Shown here: positions 25,073-34,512 of the stretch, in pieces
Layout: the number at the start of each line of letters is the position of its first letter
Position numbering within the stretch: position 1 is the stretch's first letter
NCBI GenBank assembly: GCA_902601865.1
Contig: CACKOX010000006.1
Location: 1 to 60,908 of the forward strand
Origin: an uncultured Alphaproteobacteria bacterium
GTDB lineage: Bacteria > Pseudomonadota > Alphaproteobacteria > HIMB59
DNA length: 60,908 nucleotides
Direction of reading: 5' to 3'
Position numbers and translations under genes: made by a program
Notes under the pieces: model-generated
Database searches by the model: none
What the model was told of the DNA's origin: nothing
What the model saw: the letters and a program-made list of their open reading frames with translations, nothing else

Positions 25073-27130
25073 CAATTTTATAGCCTCTTGTTGTTTAAAA
25101 AATAATAATAGGTTGTATATATTTTTTTTAAATTTTTCATCTTCATATTCTTGATTTTCAATAATTTTTTTTACATATAGAAGTGAGTCAATGATTAATT
25201 CTTGGTCTTGATAAACATTAACAAATTTAAATAAGGAGTCTCCACTTTGACGATATCCCAATATATCCCCAGTCCCTCTTAATTCGAGATCTTTTTCAGA
25301 TAACTTAAAACCATCTAAATTATCTTTAAATATTTTTAGTCTCTCAATTGAATTATCTGGGATATCTTTGCCATACAGAGCAAAACAATAACCTTGATTA
25401 TTACCCCTACCAACTCTTCCTCTTAACTGATGTAATTGAGATAATCCAAATTTTTCAGCATTTTCGATAACTATATAATCTGCATTTTTATTATCTATAC
25501 CTACTTCAACTACTGTTGTAGCAACTAATAATTTTATTTTTCCATTTTGAAAATTTTGAATTATGTTTTCTTTTTGATCGCTCTTAATTTTTCCATGTAA
25601 CATTTCTACTTCAGAGCCAAATATCTTTTTTAATGATTTAAAACGAGTTTCTACATCTTTATATTGTTGAGTTTCTGAAGCCTCAACTAAAGGACATATC
25701 CAGTATACTTGCGATATGTTTGAAATATTTTTTTTTAATAAAATTTCAATATCTTTAATTTTATCAACATTTGATACTTTAGTGATAATAGGTTTTTGAA
25801 AGGCTGGCCTTTCTTTGAGTATTACTTGCTCTATTTCCCCGTACTGAGCTAAGGCTAATGTCCTAGGTATTGGCGTAGCAGACATTAAAAGAATATTAGT
25901 ATTTATACCTTTTTCAGCTAAATAGAGTCTTTGCTGAACACCAAATCTGTGTTGTTCATCAATAATTACATAAGCTAAAGCGGAGAAATATAAATTTTCT
26001 TGAAAAATAGCATGCGTACCAATTATAAAATTATAAGTGCTTTTTTTAATTTTATCATAAATCTCATCTTTATTTTTAGTACTACCAGTAAGTAAAATAG
26101 GTTTTACCTCATCATTATTCAAAAATTTAATTACATTATTATATATTTGATTGGCTAATATTTCAGTAGGAGCCATATAGGCAACTTGCAAACCTTTTTG
26201 AAGAAATGGAAGTGCTGTTAATAAAGATACGATAGTTTTACCTGAACCAACATCGCCTTGTAATAGGATTGTTTCTCTATACTGAGTATTATTTAAGTCA
26301 TTTATATTATTGATAACGTCTTGTTGATTTGCAGTTAATTTAAAAGGTAATTCTTCTAATAATCTTTGTTGTAAAATGAAGTCTAGATTTAAGCTTTCAT
26401 TTTTCTTTTTTGTTTTTTCTTTTAAGTATCTAATAGCAAAATAATTTGAAACTAGTTCATCAACTGCTAGTCTTTTTCTATATAAATCTCTATTCTCAAT
26501 ATCCTCTTTTACTAAGGGAAAGTGAATTTTTGTGAGTGACTCATTAAAGGATAAAAAATTATATTTTTTTATCAAATTACTATTAAGCCATTCATCAAAG
26601 TTTTCTAAATAATTTTTAGCTTCCTTTAAAATTATTCTTATATCTTTTAATGTTATTCCTCTTGTAAGAGGGTAAATATTTTCAAATGTTCTTAATTTAT
26701 CCTCATTTTCAATTTCTTCTATATAATCAGGGTGCGCAATACTTAGATTACTTTTATAAAAAGAAACTTTCCCACTGATTATTAACTCTTTATCTTCAGG
26801 GTACTTGGTTCTGAGAAAATTACCTTTTATTGAAAAATAAATTATATTTATAATCAAAGACCCCTTCACGCATTCAATCACATAGGGTAACTTAGGGTTA
26901 AAAGGATAATGATGCTTTTTGACTTTTACTAAAGTTGTAATAGTTTGTCCTTTTTCTAGATTTTTAAAATTAATATCTTGAGTGCGATCAATTGATCTAC
27001 TTGGTAAATTGTAAAATGCATCAATTACTGCATTTATATTTAAGTTTCTTAAATATGACGCTTTCTTTGGACCTATTCCTTTAAGTTTGTCTACATTTTG
27101 ATATAAGAAATCGAAACTATTGTCACTCAT
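25061..27130 (-). CDS. recG: ATP-dependent DNA helicase RecG
   Basis: Branch-migrating helicase that regresses stalled replication forks. 689 aa, normal length. An N-terminal wedge/OB domain (KLKGIGPKKASYL; VKKHHY) is followed by the helicase core with Walker A GDVGSGKT, DEQHRFGVQQR, SATPIPRT, and motif VI QLRGRVGRG. The TRG-type C-terminal region DLELRGTGDILGYRQSG is present. Its ATG (27128-27130) overlaps the ATG of the divergent sdhE (27129-27131) in a CATG. Confidence 0.95.
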   Translation of the reverse strand: MSDNSFDFLYQNVDKLKGIGPKKASYLRNLNINAVIDAFYNLPSRSIDRTQDINFKNLEKGQTITTLVKVKKHHYPFNPKLPYVIECVKGSLIINIIYFSIKGNFLRTKYPEDKELIISGKVSFYKSNLSIAHPDYIEEIENEDKLRTFENIYPLTRGITLKDIRIILKEAKNYLENFDEWLNSNLIKKYNFLSFNESLTKIHFPLVKEDIENRDLYRKRLAVDELVSNYFAIRYLKEKTKKKNESLNLDFILQQRLLEELPFKLTANQQDVINNINDLNNTQYRETILLQGDVGSGKTIVSLLTALPFLQKGLQVAYMAPTEILANQIYNNVIKFLNNDEVKPILLTGSTKNKDEIYDKIKKSTYNFIIGTHAIFQENLYFSALAYVIIDEQHRFGVQQRLYLAEKGINTNILLMSATPIPRTLALAQYGEIEQVILKERPAFQKPIITKVSNVDKIKDIEILLKKNISNISQVYWICPLVEASETQQYKDVETRFKSLKKIFGSEVEMLHGKIKSDQKENIIQNFQNGKIKLLVATTVVEVGIDNKNADYIVIENAEKFGLSQLHQLRGRVGRGNNQGYCFALYGKDIPDNSIERLKIFKDNLDGFKLSEKDLELRGTGDILGYRQSGDSLFKFVNVYQDQELIIDSLLYVKKIIENQEYEDEKFKKNIYNLLLFFKQQEAIKLLFS

Positions 27131-27374
27131 GATAAGTAACGAAGATAAATTAAAAAAATTAAAATATCGATGTCAAACATTAGGTATAAAAGAATTAGAC
27201 GTAATTTTTGAGAAAATTTACATAAAACTTGAAAATACTAACGATGTTGAACTAATTGATCTCTTAGAAGATTTATTGAAGAACGAAACACAATATATAT
27301 TTGATGTATTTTTTAATGAGTCTTTTAAAGAGGATAAAGTTAAATACCTAAAAATTATAAATCTATCTAAATAG
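27129..27374 (+). CDS. sdhE: Succinate dehydrogenase flavinylation factor SdhE
   Basis: A small helical protein (81 aa from this ATG) that helps attach FAD to succinate dehydrogenase. The signature RCQTLGIKELDVIF corresponds to the family's RxxRGxxELD motif, although R-G is altered to T-L-G here. In many Alphaproteobacteria sdhE lies between recG and mfd, exactly as here. I chose ATG 27129 over the in-frame TTG at 27120. It is followed 2 bases later by mfd. Confidence 0.85.
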   Translation: MISNEDKLKKLKYRCQTLGIKELDVIFEKIYIKLENTNDVELIDLLEDLLKNETQYIFDVFFNESFKEDKVKYLKIINLSK

Positions 27375-27376
27375 TA

Positions 27377-30300
27377 TTGGAAAACCAGGATATCAATTTT
27401 AGTAAGAAATCTATTTTATTGTGTGAGGACGATAAAATAGCACTTGATTATGAAAATATACTTAAGTTGCACTATCCTCAAAAGAAAATTTGCTATTTTC
27501 CAGCTCATGACTCTCTTCCTTTTAGTTTTGAAAACTCAGCATCAGACATTTTACTTGATAGATCAGATAAACTAAGAGCCTTAACTGATAACGATATAAT
27601 TATTTTAACATGTAATAACTTACTAAAAAAATTTCAAATTAAAAATGATGTAGATCATTTTCTATTTCTTTCTAAGAATCAAATAATTGACTCAAATTTA
27701 ATACTAAATAAATTAATTGAATTTAATCATTCAAATCAAGCAAATGCTTATAATAAACTCGAATTTTCACTTAGAGGAGATATCTTAGATATTTACAACA
27801 ACAACAATAATCCATATCGAATTTCTTTTTTTGATAACATGATTGAGTCTATAAAAGAATTCAATCCACAAACACAACTTACTTATAAAGAAGAGAAAGA
27901 AAATGTTGTGATTATTAATCCTAATATTGAAGCTTTAGAACCAAATACAAACAATAGTTACTTAGAAGATATTATAACTGGATATGAAATATATACGATT
28001 AATAGAAGTGATATAATATTAAAAGAAAAACTAAATTCTCTTAAAGCTATTTATAATCAAATCAACCCTGAGACACCTTTTTCAAATTACTATTTAGATG
28101 AAGATAAAATTAAAAATTTTAAATTAACGAATATTTCATCTAGTTCGCCGAAATCATTAAAAATTACATCTAATACCTCTTTAGATGATTTGTCTAAGAT
28201 GAGTAATTCTATTTATTTTCATACTGGTAATAATCCTGCTCCAATTGAAAAAGAATTCCATCAAAAGCTTAAAATAAATACTAAATATGGTAGAAACTTT
28301 TATTTTAATAAGACTGTAATATCTAAAGATTATTTATTTGATGGAATTATACATTTAAACAAAAATTCTTATTCAACTAAAAAAACAAACCTAGATACAA
28401 TTATAAATTTTAATGACCTTTCCTTAGGAGATGCGGTCGTACACCAAAAGCACGGTATTGGAAGATTTGTTTCCATTGATAATATTGAAGTTAGTAACCG
28501 TATAAGAGAATTTATTCGATTAATTTATCGAGGTAACGATAAGCTTTTATTACCAATTGAAAATTTAAATTTTATTACAAGGTACGGTTTTGATGACAGC
28601 AGCCTTCTTCTTGATAAATTAGGCACAAATGACTGGTTGTTAAGAAAAACATCAGTTAAGAAAAAAATTAAATTTCTTGCCAATAAGTTATTAAAAAATG
28701 CAGCTAAGAGATCGACTATAAATATTAAAGAATTTCAATATAATAATTCTGATCTTGAAAAGTTTAATAAACAATTTCCATTTGTTGAAACAGAAGATCA
28801 ATTAAATTCTATAGAACAATCCTTAAATGATTTAAGACTAGAGAAGCCAGCTAATCGCCTAATATGTGGCGATGTTGGTTTTGGTAAAACAGAAGTAGCA
28901 TTAAGAATAGCCTGCGCAACATATTTGTCAGGTTTTCAATTTGTAATCGTTGTGCCAACAACTTTACTTGCGATGCAGCATGCCAATACATTCAATGAAA
29001 GATTCTCAATTTTTAATATTAAAGTTGCATCTCTATCTAGGTTTACTTCGACCAAAGATAAAAAAGAAATTCTGGTTTCATTAAAATCAGGAGATATTCA
29101 AGTACTTATTGCAACACACAGTCTTTTTAAAAAAGATATTGAGTTTAATAATTTAGGTACACTAATAATAGATGAAGAACAGAAATTTGGTGTAGATCAG
29201 AAAGAATATTTAATTAATAAATATCCAAATATTCATTTGTTTTCATTATCAGCCACACCCATACCAAGAACACTTCAAATGTCTTTATTAGGATTAAAAG
29301 ATTTAAGTGTAATAGGAACACCCCCATCAAATAGAATAAGTATTAGAACCTATGTTCAAAAGTATGAATCTGTTGCTCTTTTGTCTGCAATTAAGAATGA
29401 ATTAGAGAGAGATGGTCAAATCTTTATTGTTGTTCCTAGAATAAGTCATATCCCTTTTGTAGAAAGTGAAATTAAAAAATTAAATATTGAACTCTCCTAT
29501 GGTGTTGGTCACAGTAAAATGAAAGAAAAAGACATTGAAGATGTTTTTATATCTTTTACAAAAGGGGAAATTCAGTGCCTTATATCTACTAATATCATTG
29601 AATCAGGTATAGATATTAAAAATGCTAATACTCTTATAATCTTTAACTCTAACTTATTCGGCTTATCTCAATTATATCAACTAAGAGGTAGAGTAGGTCG
29701 ATCAAATAAAAGAGCTTACGCCTATTTATTTCACGATAGTGAAAAATTAATAAACAAAACTGCTCTGAAGAAACTTCAAGTTTTAGCTAACTATGAAAAT
29801 TTAGGGTCTAATTTTCAGTTAGCAAATGAAGATTTAGAAATACGTGGCGCTGGTAACTTACTTGGTGATGAACAAAGTGGGCACGTAAAAGACATCGGTA
29901 TTGAACTTTATCAAAGCATGTTAAAAGAAGAAGTTGAAAGACAAAAAAATAATAATTCAGAAATAGAGGAAGATTATGAAGAATTTGAATTTGATGCATT
30001 TTTTGAGTATTACATACCAAAGACCTATATATCAGATGATATCTCTAGATTGATTATTTATAGAAAATTTACTAATTCAAAAAACATTCAAGAATTGAAA
30101 AGTGTTTTAGATGAAATATATGATCGTTATGGCAATTATCCTGCTGAAGTAACTAATTTATTTAATTTACTTACAATTAAAATAAAATCTTTAACATTAG
30201 GAATATCTAAAATAAATATCAAAAGAAACTTTATTGATATTACTTTTAAAAAAGCTAGTCAAAAAATATTAGATATTCTTATTCAAATGACACAAGAAAA

Positions 30301-30406
30301 AATAATTAAAATGAAAAGTTCTAGGTCTATCCAAATTAAAAATAATGAAAATGAAGATTTATTTTATACTGTAAATCTTTTCTATAAAAAGTTAGGATTA
30401 AAATAA
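27377..30406 (+). CDS. mfd: Transcription-repair coupling factor Mfd (short form)
   Basis: Translocase that removes stalled RNA polymerase and recruits UvrA. 1009 aa against the usual 1120-1170. The RNA polymerase-interaction domain (LGDAVVHQKHGIGRF), the translocase with GDVGFGKTE, DEEQKFG, SATPIPRT and QLRGRVGRS, and the TRG region are complete. The missing length is at the extreme N-terminus and in the UvrB-like/D3 region and C-terminal domain. The start is TTG 27377: an in-frame stop lies at 27368. Overlap-free, 2 bases after sdhE. Confidence 0.93.
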   Translation: MENQDINFSKKSILLCEDDKIALDYENILKLHYPQKKICYFPAHDSLPFSFENSASDILLDRSDKLRALTDNDIIILTCNNLLKKFQIKNDVDHFLFLSKNQIIDSNLILNKLIEFNHSNQANAYNKLEFSLRGDILDIYNNNNNPYRISFFDNMIESIKEFNPQTQLTYKEEKENVVIINPNIEALEPNTNNSYLEDIITGYEIYTINRSDIILKEKLNSLKAIYNQINPETPFSNYYLDEDKIKNFKLTNISSSSPKSLKITSNTSLDDLSKMSNSIYFHTGNNPAPIEKEFHQKLKINTKYGRNFYFNKTVISKDYLFDGIIHLNKNSYSTKKTNLDTIINFNDLSLGDAVVHQKHGIGRFVSIDNIEVSNRIREFIRLIYRGNDKLLLPIENLNFITRYGFDDSSLLLDKLGTNDWLLRKTSVKKKIKFLANKLLKNAAKRSTINIKEFQYNNSDLEKFNKQFPFVETEDQLNSIEQSLNDLRLEKPANRLICGDVGFGKTEVALRIACATYLSGFQFVIVVPTTLLAMQHANTFNERFSIFNIKVASLSRFTSTKDKKEILVSLKSGDIQVLIATHSLFKKDIEFNNLGTLIIDEEQKFGVDQKEYLINKYPNIHLFSLSATPIPRTLQMSLLGLKDLSVIGTPPSNRISIRTYVQKYESVALLSAIKNELERDGQIFIVVPRISHIPFVESEIKKLNIELSYGVGHSKMKEKDIEDVFISFTKGEIQCLISTNIIESGIDIKNANTLIIFNSNLFGLSQLYQLRGRVGRSNKRAYAYLFHDSEKLINKTALKKLQVLANYENLGSNFQLANEDLEIRGAGNLLGDEQSGHVKDIGIELYQSMLKEEVERQKNNNSEIEEDYEEFEFDAFFEYYIPKTYISDDISRLIIYRKFTNSKNIQELKSVLDEIYDRYGNYPAEVTNLFNLLTIKIKSLTLGISKINIKRNFIDITFKKASQKILDILIQMTQEKIIKMKSSRSIQIKNNENEDLFYTVNLFYKKLGLK

Positions 30407-30601
30407 ATGGAAGAACAGCAACAACTACCAAAAACTAACGCTGAATGGGCCAATTATTATGAATCAATAATTGCTGAACTTAGTGATAATCAAAAAAAAA
30501 TAGGAGAGCCTATTTCTATTGATGAATTTTATGAACTTCCTATAAAAAGAAAACAAAAGTATATCAAAAAGCTTTATTTTAAAATTGGTGATGCAGAATA
30601 A
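30407..30601 (+). CDS. Small hypothetical protein, 64 aa
   Basis: I do not recognise it. It is a soluble, charged, probably helical protein (EWANYYESIIAELSDNQKK; IDEFYELPIKRKQKYIKKLY). Its ATG follows the mfd stop directly, and its 3' end overlaps the dioxygenase start by 11 bases, so it is embedded in an operon with normal coding character. Likely real. Confidence 0.55.
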   Translation: MEEQQQLPKTNAEWANYYESIIAELSDNQKKIGEPISIDEFYELPIKRKQKYIKKLYFKIGDAE

Positions 30602-31568
30602 TTATATTCCAAATATTGATCTATCTGAAATTATTAGCAAAGACTTAAATAGTGATGCTGCTAAACAAATAGCAAAAAGTATTAAAGAAGCATCTGAAGA
30701 TATCGGTTTTTTTACGGTAACAAATCATGGTATTCCAATTTCTAAAATTAATAATCTTTTAAAAACTTGTAAAAAATTTTTTTATTTACCGGAAGAAGAT
30801 AAACTTAAAATTGCCCCAAAAAAATGGAATCCTAATACAAATACAGTTTATAGAGGATATTTTCCTAGCTCAGTTAATGGTAAAGAGGGATTAGATATAG
30901 GAGACCCTCTTTTAAAGCAAGATATGGCTGATTTATTAAAAAAAGAAAAATTTGAGGTAAATCATGATATGACTTTTTTAGATCCATCCTGGCAAGCTAC
31001 TATAAATAACTATTTTGATGATCTTCATAACCTTGGAATGATTATATTTAAAACTATTATATCTTCATTCTCCTCTAATTTATCTATTGCCGATCAAGCA
31101 TTTCAAAGACCAAAGACACTTTCTACTTTAAGATTTAATTACTATCCCAAACAAGACAAACCTGTTGAAGTTTCCTCGCAAGACGGTGTTGCTTTAGGTT
31201 GTGAGACTCATGTTGACAGCGGAATAATGACTATTTTATATCAAGATAAAAAAGGCGGTTTACAGGTTCAAAATAGACGCTCTCTTGAATGGCATGATGT
31301 TCCTCATGACCCCAATGCTTTTGTAATTAATACAGGGTTGGCATTGGAATATTTAACAAATGGTAGAATGAAAGCAACTAACCACAGAGTCCTTTTCAAT
31401 CAAGAAGAACGTATTTCAATACCTTTCTTTTTTGAACCTTCTTATGACTTCGTATTAGATCCAAAATATTTGGATATTAATGAAAATTTAATTTATAATA
31501 TTGATAATTATGAAGATTTTCTCACTAATTCACTCAAAAAATTTGTTGAATATGACAGGCCTGTCTAA
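30591..31568 (+). CDS. Isopenicillin N synthase-family 2-oxoglutarate/Fe(II) dioxygenase
   Basis: A 325-aa non-haem iron oxygenase. Iron ligands are seen as THVDSG (HxD) and the later TNHRVLF histidine, and the 2-oxoglutarate-binding RxS is RISIPFF. The N-terminal DIGFFTVTNHGI is the family's DIOX_N signature. Members act on flavonoids, ethylene, beta-lactams, and in bacteria on varied small molecules, so the substrate is open. ATG 30591 is preferred over TTG 30585. The 3' end overlaps the lipoprotein gene by 17 bases. Confidence 0.88.
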   Translation: MQNNYIPNIDLSEIISKDLNSDAAKQIAKSIKEASEDIGFFTVTNHGIPISKINNLLKTCKKFFYLPEEDKLKIAPKKWNPNTNTVYRGYFPSSVNGKEGLDIGDPLLKQDMADLLKKEKFEVNHDMTFLDPSWQATINNYFDDLHNLGMIIFKTIISSFSSNLSIADQAFQRPKTLSTLRFNYYPKQDKPVEVSSQDGVALGCETHVDSGIMTILYQDKKGGLQVQNRRSLEWHDVPHDPNAFVINTGLALEYLTNGRMKATNHRVLFNQEERISIPFFFEPSYDFVLDPKYLDINENLIYNIDNYEDFLTNSLKKFVEYDRPV

Positions 31569-32010
31569 ATTAATCTTCTTATCTCTTTTTGTATTTATAT
31601 CAGCTTGTGGTGGCTTTAATACAGGAGTAAAAAAATCAGATACCCAAAAAATCAATACTGTTAAATATGGAACTCTTGTTGCTGCTGAACCAGTAAAAAT
31701 TACTGGTGAAAGCTCTGGTTTAGGAGCCCTTACAGGAGGTTTAGTAGGTTTTGTTGTCGGATGTGGAGAAGGTATTTTAGATGATGACTGCAGAGATGCT
31801 GCAGCAGTAGTTGGAACTATTGGTGGAGCAATAGTAGGTTATGTCGCTGGTTCATCATTAGGAGATCATACAGGTTTTCAATATGTTGTAGACGTTGATG
31901 ACACAGATGATGATATTTCAATAGTTCAATCAGGCGCAGAACAAATACCAATTGGTTCTAGAGTGACTATTGCTATTGGAACTAACACTAGAATTATTAT
32001 ATCAGAATAA
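31552..32010 (+). CDS. Glycine-zipper outer-membrane lipoprotein (SlyB/Pcp-like)
   Basis: A 152-aa lipoprotein with signal and lipobox FISAC, acylated on C19. The centre carries a glycine zipper: GALTGGLVGFVVG and then VGTIGGAIVGYVAG, the membrane-interacting hairpin of the SlyB/17 kDa antigen family. A beta-like tail (YVVDVDD...IPIGSRVTIAIG) follows. I use the ATG at 31552 because only it gives a proper lipoprotein signal. Envelope stability is the usual role. Confidence 0.82.
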   Translation: MTGLSKLIFLSLFVFISACGGFNTGVKKSDTQKINTVKYGTLVAAEPVKITGESSGLGALTGGLVGFVVGCGEGILDDDCRDAAAVVGTIGGAIVGYVAGSSLGDHTGFQYVVDVDDTDDDISIVQSGAEQIPIGSRVTIAIGTNTRIIISE

Positions 32011-32027
32011 CTTACAGGAGATAAAGA

Positions 32028-32330
32028 ATGTTTATTGCAATGAATAGATTCAAAGTAAAATTAGGTGAGGAGAAATATTTTGAAGATATTTGGAAGAATA
32101 GGGATACTCATTTAAACGAGGTACCTGGTTTTAAAAAATTTAATTTAATAAAAAGTGAGTCTAATGAAGAATATACACTTTATGCCTCTCATAGTGAGTG
32201 GGGTTCAAAACAAGATTTTATAAATTGGACTAAGTCTGAAGCTTTTAGGATGGCACATAAAAATGCAGGTGGACATAAAAGTGTTTATTTAGATCACCCA
32301 CAGTTTGAAGGTTTTGAGGTAGTAATTTAA
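32028..32330 (+). CDS. Antibiotic biosynthesis monooxygenase-domain protein, HmoA/IsdG-like
   Basis: A 100-aa ferredoxin-like ABM-domain protein. The pattern MNRFKV...DIWKNRDTHLNEVPGFKKFNLI...YTLYASHSEW...FINWTKSEAFRMAH matches bacterial haem-degrading monooxygenases of the HmoA type closely. A role in haem breakdown is inferred from likeness; no haem uptake genes are next to it. The AGGAG at 32016-32020 is a good ribosome site. Confidence 0.78.
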   Translation: MFIAMNRFKVKLGEEKYFEDIWKNRDTHLNEVPGFKKFNLIKSESNEEYTLYASHSEWGSKQDFINWTKSEAFRMAHKNAGGHKSVYLDHPQFEGFEVVI

Positions 32331-32354
32331 GAAAATATTACCTATTTTTTACAA

Positions 32355-32795
32355 ATGGACATAGTAAATCACGAGATATTATTGAATGGTAATGTGATGG
32401 GAACAATGTTCTTTGCTTGTACTATTTATATTACATTGGTTATAGCTAGGTACGCAACTCTTGCAAAATTAATTAGAGATTCTAGATCTAATATTGAAAC
32501 AAATAAATTAAAGTTTAAAAATCAAAGTGAATATTCTTTTCATATCTTGCATTATGAAAAAAGACTTAAGCTATTACGATACACACTTTACTTATCACTT
32601 TTTGGAGGGATAGCACTGTGTACAAGCCTATTATTTTTGTTAATAAATAACAGCTTCATCTCTGCTATGTTTTTTGGTATTCATCTTTGTTTAGTATTAT
32701 GCGCATTAGTAACTCTTGTATATGAACTAGCTGTATCTTTTGAGGCATTAACTGAGCATTTAGACATAATGAGAACTTTAAAAGATAAATTTTAA
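32355..32795 (+). CDS. Membrane protein, possibly DUF2721 family
   Basis: 146 aa with an N-terminal membrane segment (17-35), a charged middle with HYEKRLKLLRYTLYLS, and two further segments (about 75-95 and 100-125). The layout (one helix, arginine/lysine-rich loop, two helices) resembles DUF2721 membrane proteins, but I cannot be sure of the family. It follows the ABM gene by 24 bases. Confidence 0.5.
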   Translation: MDIVNHEILLNGNVMGTMFFACTIYITLVIARYATLAKLIRDSRSNIETNKLKFKNQSEYSFHILHYEKRLKLLRYTLYLSLFGGIALCTSLLFLLINNSFISAMFFGIHLCLVLCALVTLVYELAVSFEALTEHLDIMRTLKDKF

Positions 32796-32820
32796 AATAA
32801 AAAAAATAAATTAGATTTTA

Positions 32821-32910
32821 TGGCGGAAGGACTGGGATTCGAACCCAGGAAAGAGTTGCCCCTTTGCCGGTTTTCAAGACCGGTGCTTTCAACCGCTCAG
32901 CCATCCTTCC
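32821..32910 (-). tRNA. tRNA-Ser (anticodon UGA)
   Basis: A 90-base tRNA including an encoded CCA. The acceptor arm GGAAGGA pairs with TCCTTCC, and the D arm contains GGCTGAGCGGTT. The anticodon loop CTTGAAA gives UGA (complement at 32874-32876), and there is a long class II variable arm as expected for serine. The T loop is GGTTCGAATCC. Reads UCA and the other UCN codons by wobble. It lies alone between two convergently placed membrane-protein genes. Confidence 0.97.
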
Positions 32911-32959
32911 AAAGCGATTTGTATTTAATAAAGAATATTAGAAAAAAAACAACCGGTAT

Positions 32960-33346
32960 TTAGCTATTTTGGGTACCATCAATTCGTCTAGTGCTAAAGA
33001 TAACTCCAAGCATAAAAACAATAATTGATGATGGAAATAGAAAATAACCAATAGTATAGGAGTCTGGATAATACTGCATGCCAGTGTATAAAACGATACC
33101 ATTCATGAGACAAAGAATTAAAAACACAACATTTGTACCAATTCTACTTAGTATCATACCCAAGGGCTTTAAAACAACAATAGCGGCTGCACATACAAAG
33201 ATTATGGCTGGAATAACATTCATGAGCAATCCCATCGACTCAGAGTAAGAATAGTCTTCTAATGAGTCCCAAGGTAGTAGCATTGAAGCTAGCATCATTA
33301 AAATAGAGACATAAACAAATCTCTTACCTATACTTGTTAAAATCAT
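32960..33346 (-). CDS. Four-helix membrane protein, unknown function
   Basis: 128 aa with four predicted membrane segments (about 8-25, 40-62, 70-90 and 98-118) and short loops. No family recognised. The opening GKRFVYVSILMMLASMLLPWDSL with a Trp-Asp after the first helix is its only distinctive feature. It runs towards the tRNA gene, and away from mltB. Confidence 0.55.
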   Translation of the reverse strand: MILTSIGKRFVYVSILMMLASMLLPWDSLEDYSYSESMGLLMNVIPAIIFVCAAAIVVLKPLGMILSRIGTNVVFLILCLMNGIVLYTGMQYYPDSYTIGYFLFPSSIIVFMLGVIFSTRRIDGTQNS

Positions 33347-33459
33347 TGGATAGTTATAACAAATGATAAAATTTTTAATAGTTTAATGATTTGATAAATT
33401 TTAAGAAATAACTATTAGATGAATGGATGTATAATAGATTTATATCTAGGAATCAGAAT

Positions 33460-34512
33460 ATGTTAAAAACTTATCTTTATATTTGCCTTAGCTTTTTTTT
33501 TACTCTCAATATAAGTGCTCACGATGCTAAAAACTGTGATGTCCTTGAAAATTATGACTTTTCTGGTTTTGAAGACTGGAAATCTGAAGTAGTCCAAAGA
33601 TCTGATGAATTTGGGCTAGATCAGGGTTTTGTGTCTGAATTAATTGCTCCCTATGAGGTAAATAAAAGGGTGATTGAAAATGATAAGTGCCAACCTGAAT
33701 TTACTTTAACATTCTCAGAATATATTGAAAAACGAATTTCCGATTTAAGAATAAAAAATGGACTTAATAATAAAAGTAAATACAATGGTTTATTAAATAA
33801 AATTGATAAATTTTATAATGTTCAATCAAGATTTATATTATCAATCTGGGGCTTAGAGACAGCATACGGGAAAATTACAGGTAATTATCCTGTGTTAGAG
33901 AGTCTTTTGACTATGTCTTATGATGAGAGAAGAAGACGATATTTTACAAAAGAACTCTATAATGCTCTGAAAATATTAGAACAAGGTCACATTAATCTTA
34001 CTGACTTCAAGGGCTCTTGGGCAGGGGCAATGGGCCAAAATCAATTTATGCCTTCAAGTTTCTTAAATTATGCTCAAGATTTTAATAATGACGGTAAAAA
34101 GAACATTTGGACTGACACTGAAGACTCTTTAGCCTCCATTGCAAGATATCTTCAAGGTGTAGGATCAAATAAATGGGACCCTAATTATACTTGGGGTAGG
34201 GAAGTTATACCCCCGGGTAATATTAAATCATTAGAACCTGAATTATTTATCAAGAGAGAAAAAGGCTGTTTAGCAGTTAAAAAACTCTCAAAAAAACTAC
34301 CTTTGAGAGATTTTAAACAGATGAATTTTAAAAAAATGGACGGTAGTTCACTAGATAGCTTAGATATAAGTAGTTATTTACTAAGAATGGGAAGAGAAGA
34401 GGGAGATTTCAGGTATTTTATCGTCTATAATAATTATCTTAATATTCTCTCATATAATTGTTCTAATTATTACGGTCTTTCAGTTGGATTATTAAGTGAT
34501 AAATTTAAATAA
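33460..34512 (+). CDS. Lytic murein transglycosylase B-type (MltB)
   Basis: Cuts peptidoglycan glycan strands to anhydro-muropeptides. About 350 aa from ATG 33460, which gives a clean signal peptide (MLKTYLYICLSFFFTLNISA); an upstream in-frame ATG at 33427 would add 11 residues. The catalytic glutamate lies in IWGLETAYGK. Also typical are SWAGAMGQNQFMPSSF and the NDGKKNIW calcium-site-like turn. First gene of the conserved mltB-rlpA-dac-tmk-holB-metG-tatD-MBL run. No C-terminal peptidoglycan-binding domain is evident. Confidence 0.9.
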   Translation: MLKTYLYICLSFFFTLNISAHDAKNCDVLENYDFSGFEDWKSEVVQRSDEFGLDQGFVSELIAPYEVNKRVIENDKCQPEFTLTFSEYIEKRISDLRIKNGLNNKSKYNGLLNKIDKFYNVQSRFILSIWGLETAYGKITGNYPVLESLLTMSYDERRRRYFTKELYNALKILEQGHINLTDFKGSWAGAMGQNQFMPSSFLNYAQDFNNDGKKNIWTDTEDSLASIARYLQGVGSNKWDPNYTWGREVIPPGNIKSLEPELFIKREKGCLAVKKLSKKLPLRDFKQMNFKKMDGSSLDSLDISSYLLRMGREEGDFRYFIVYNNYLNILSYNCSNYYGLSVGLLSDKFK

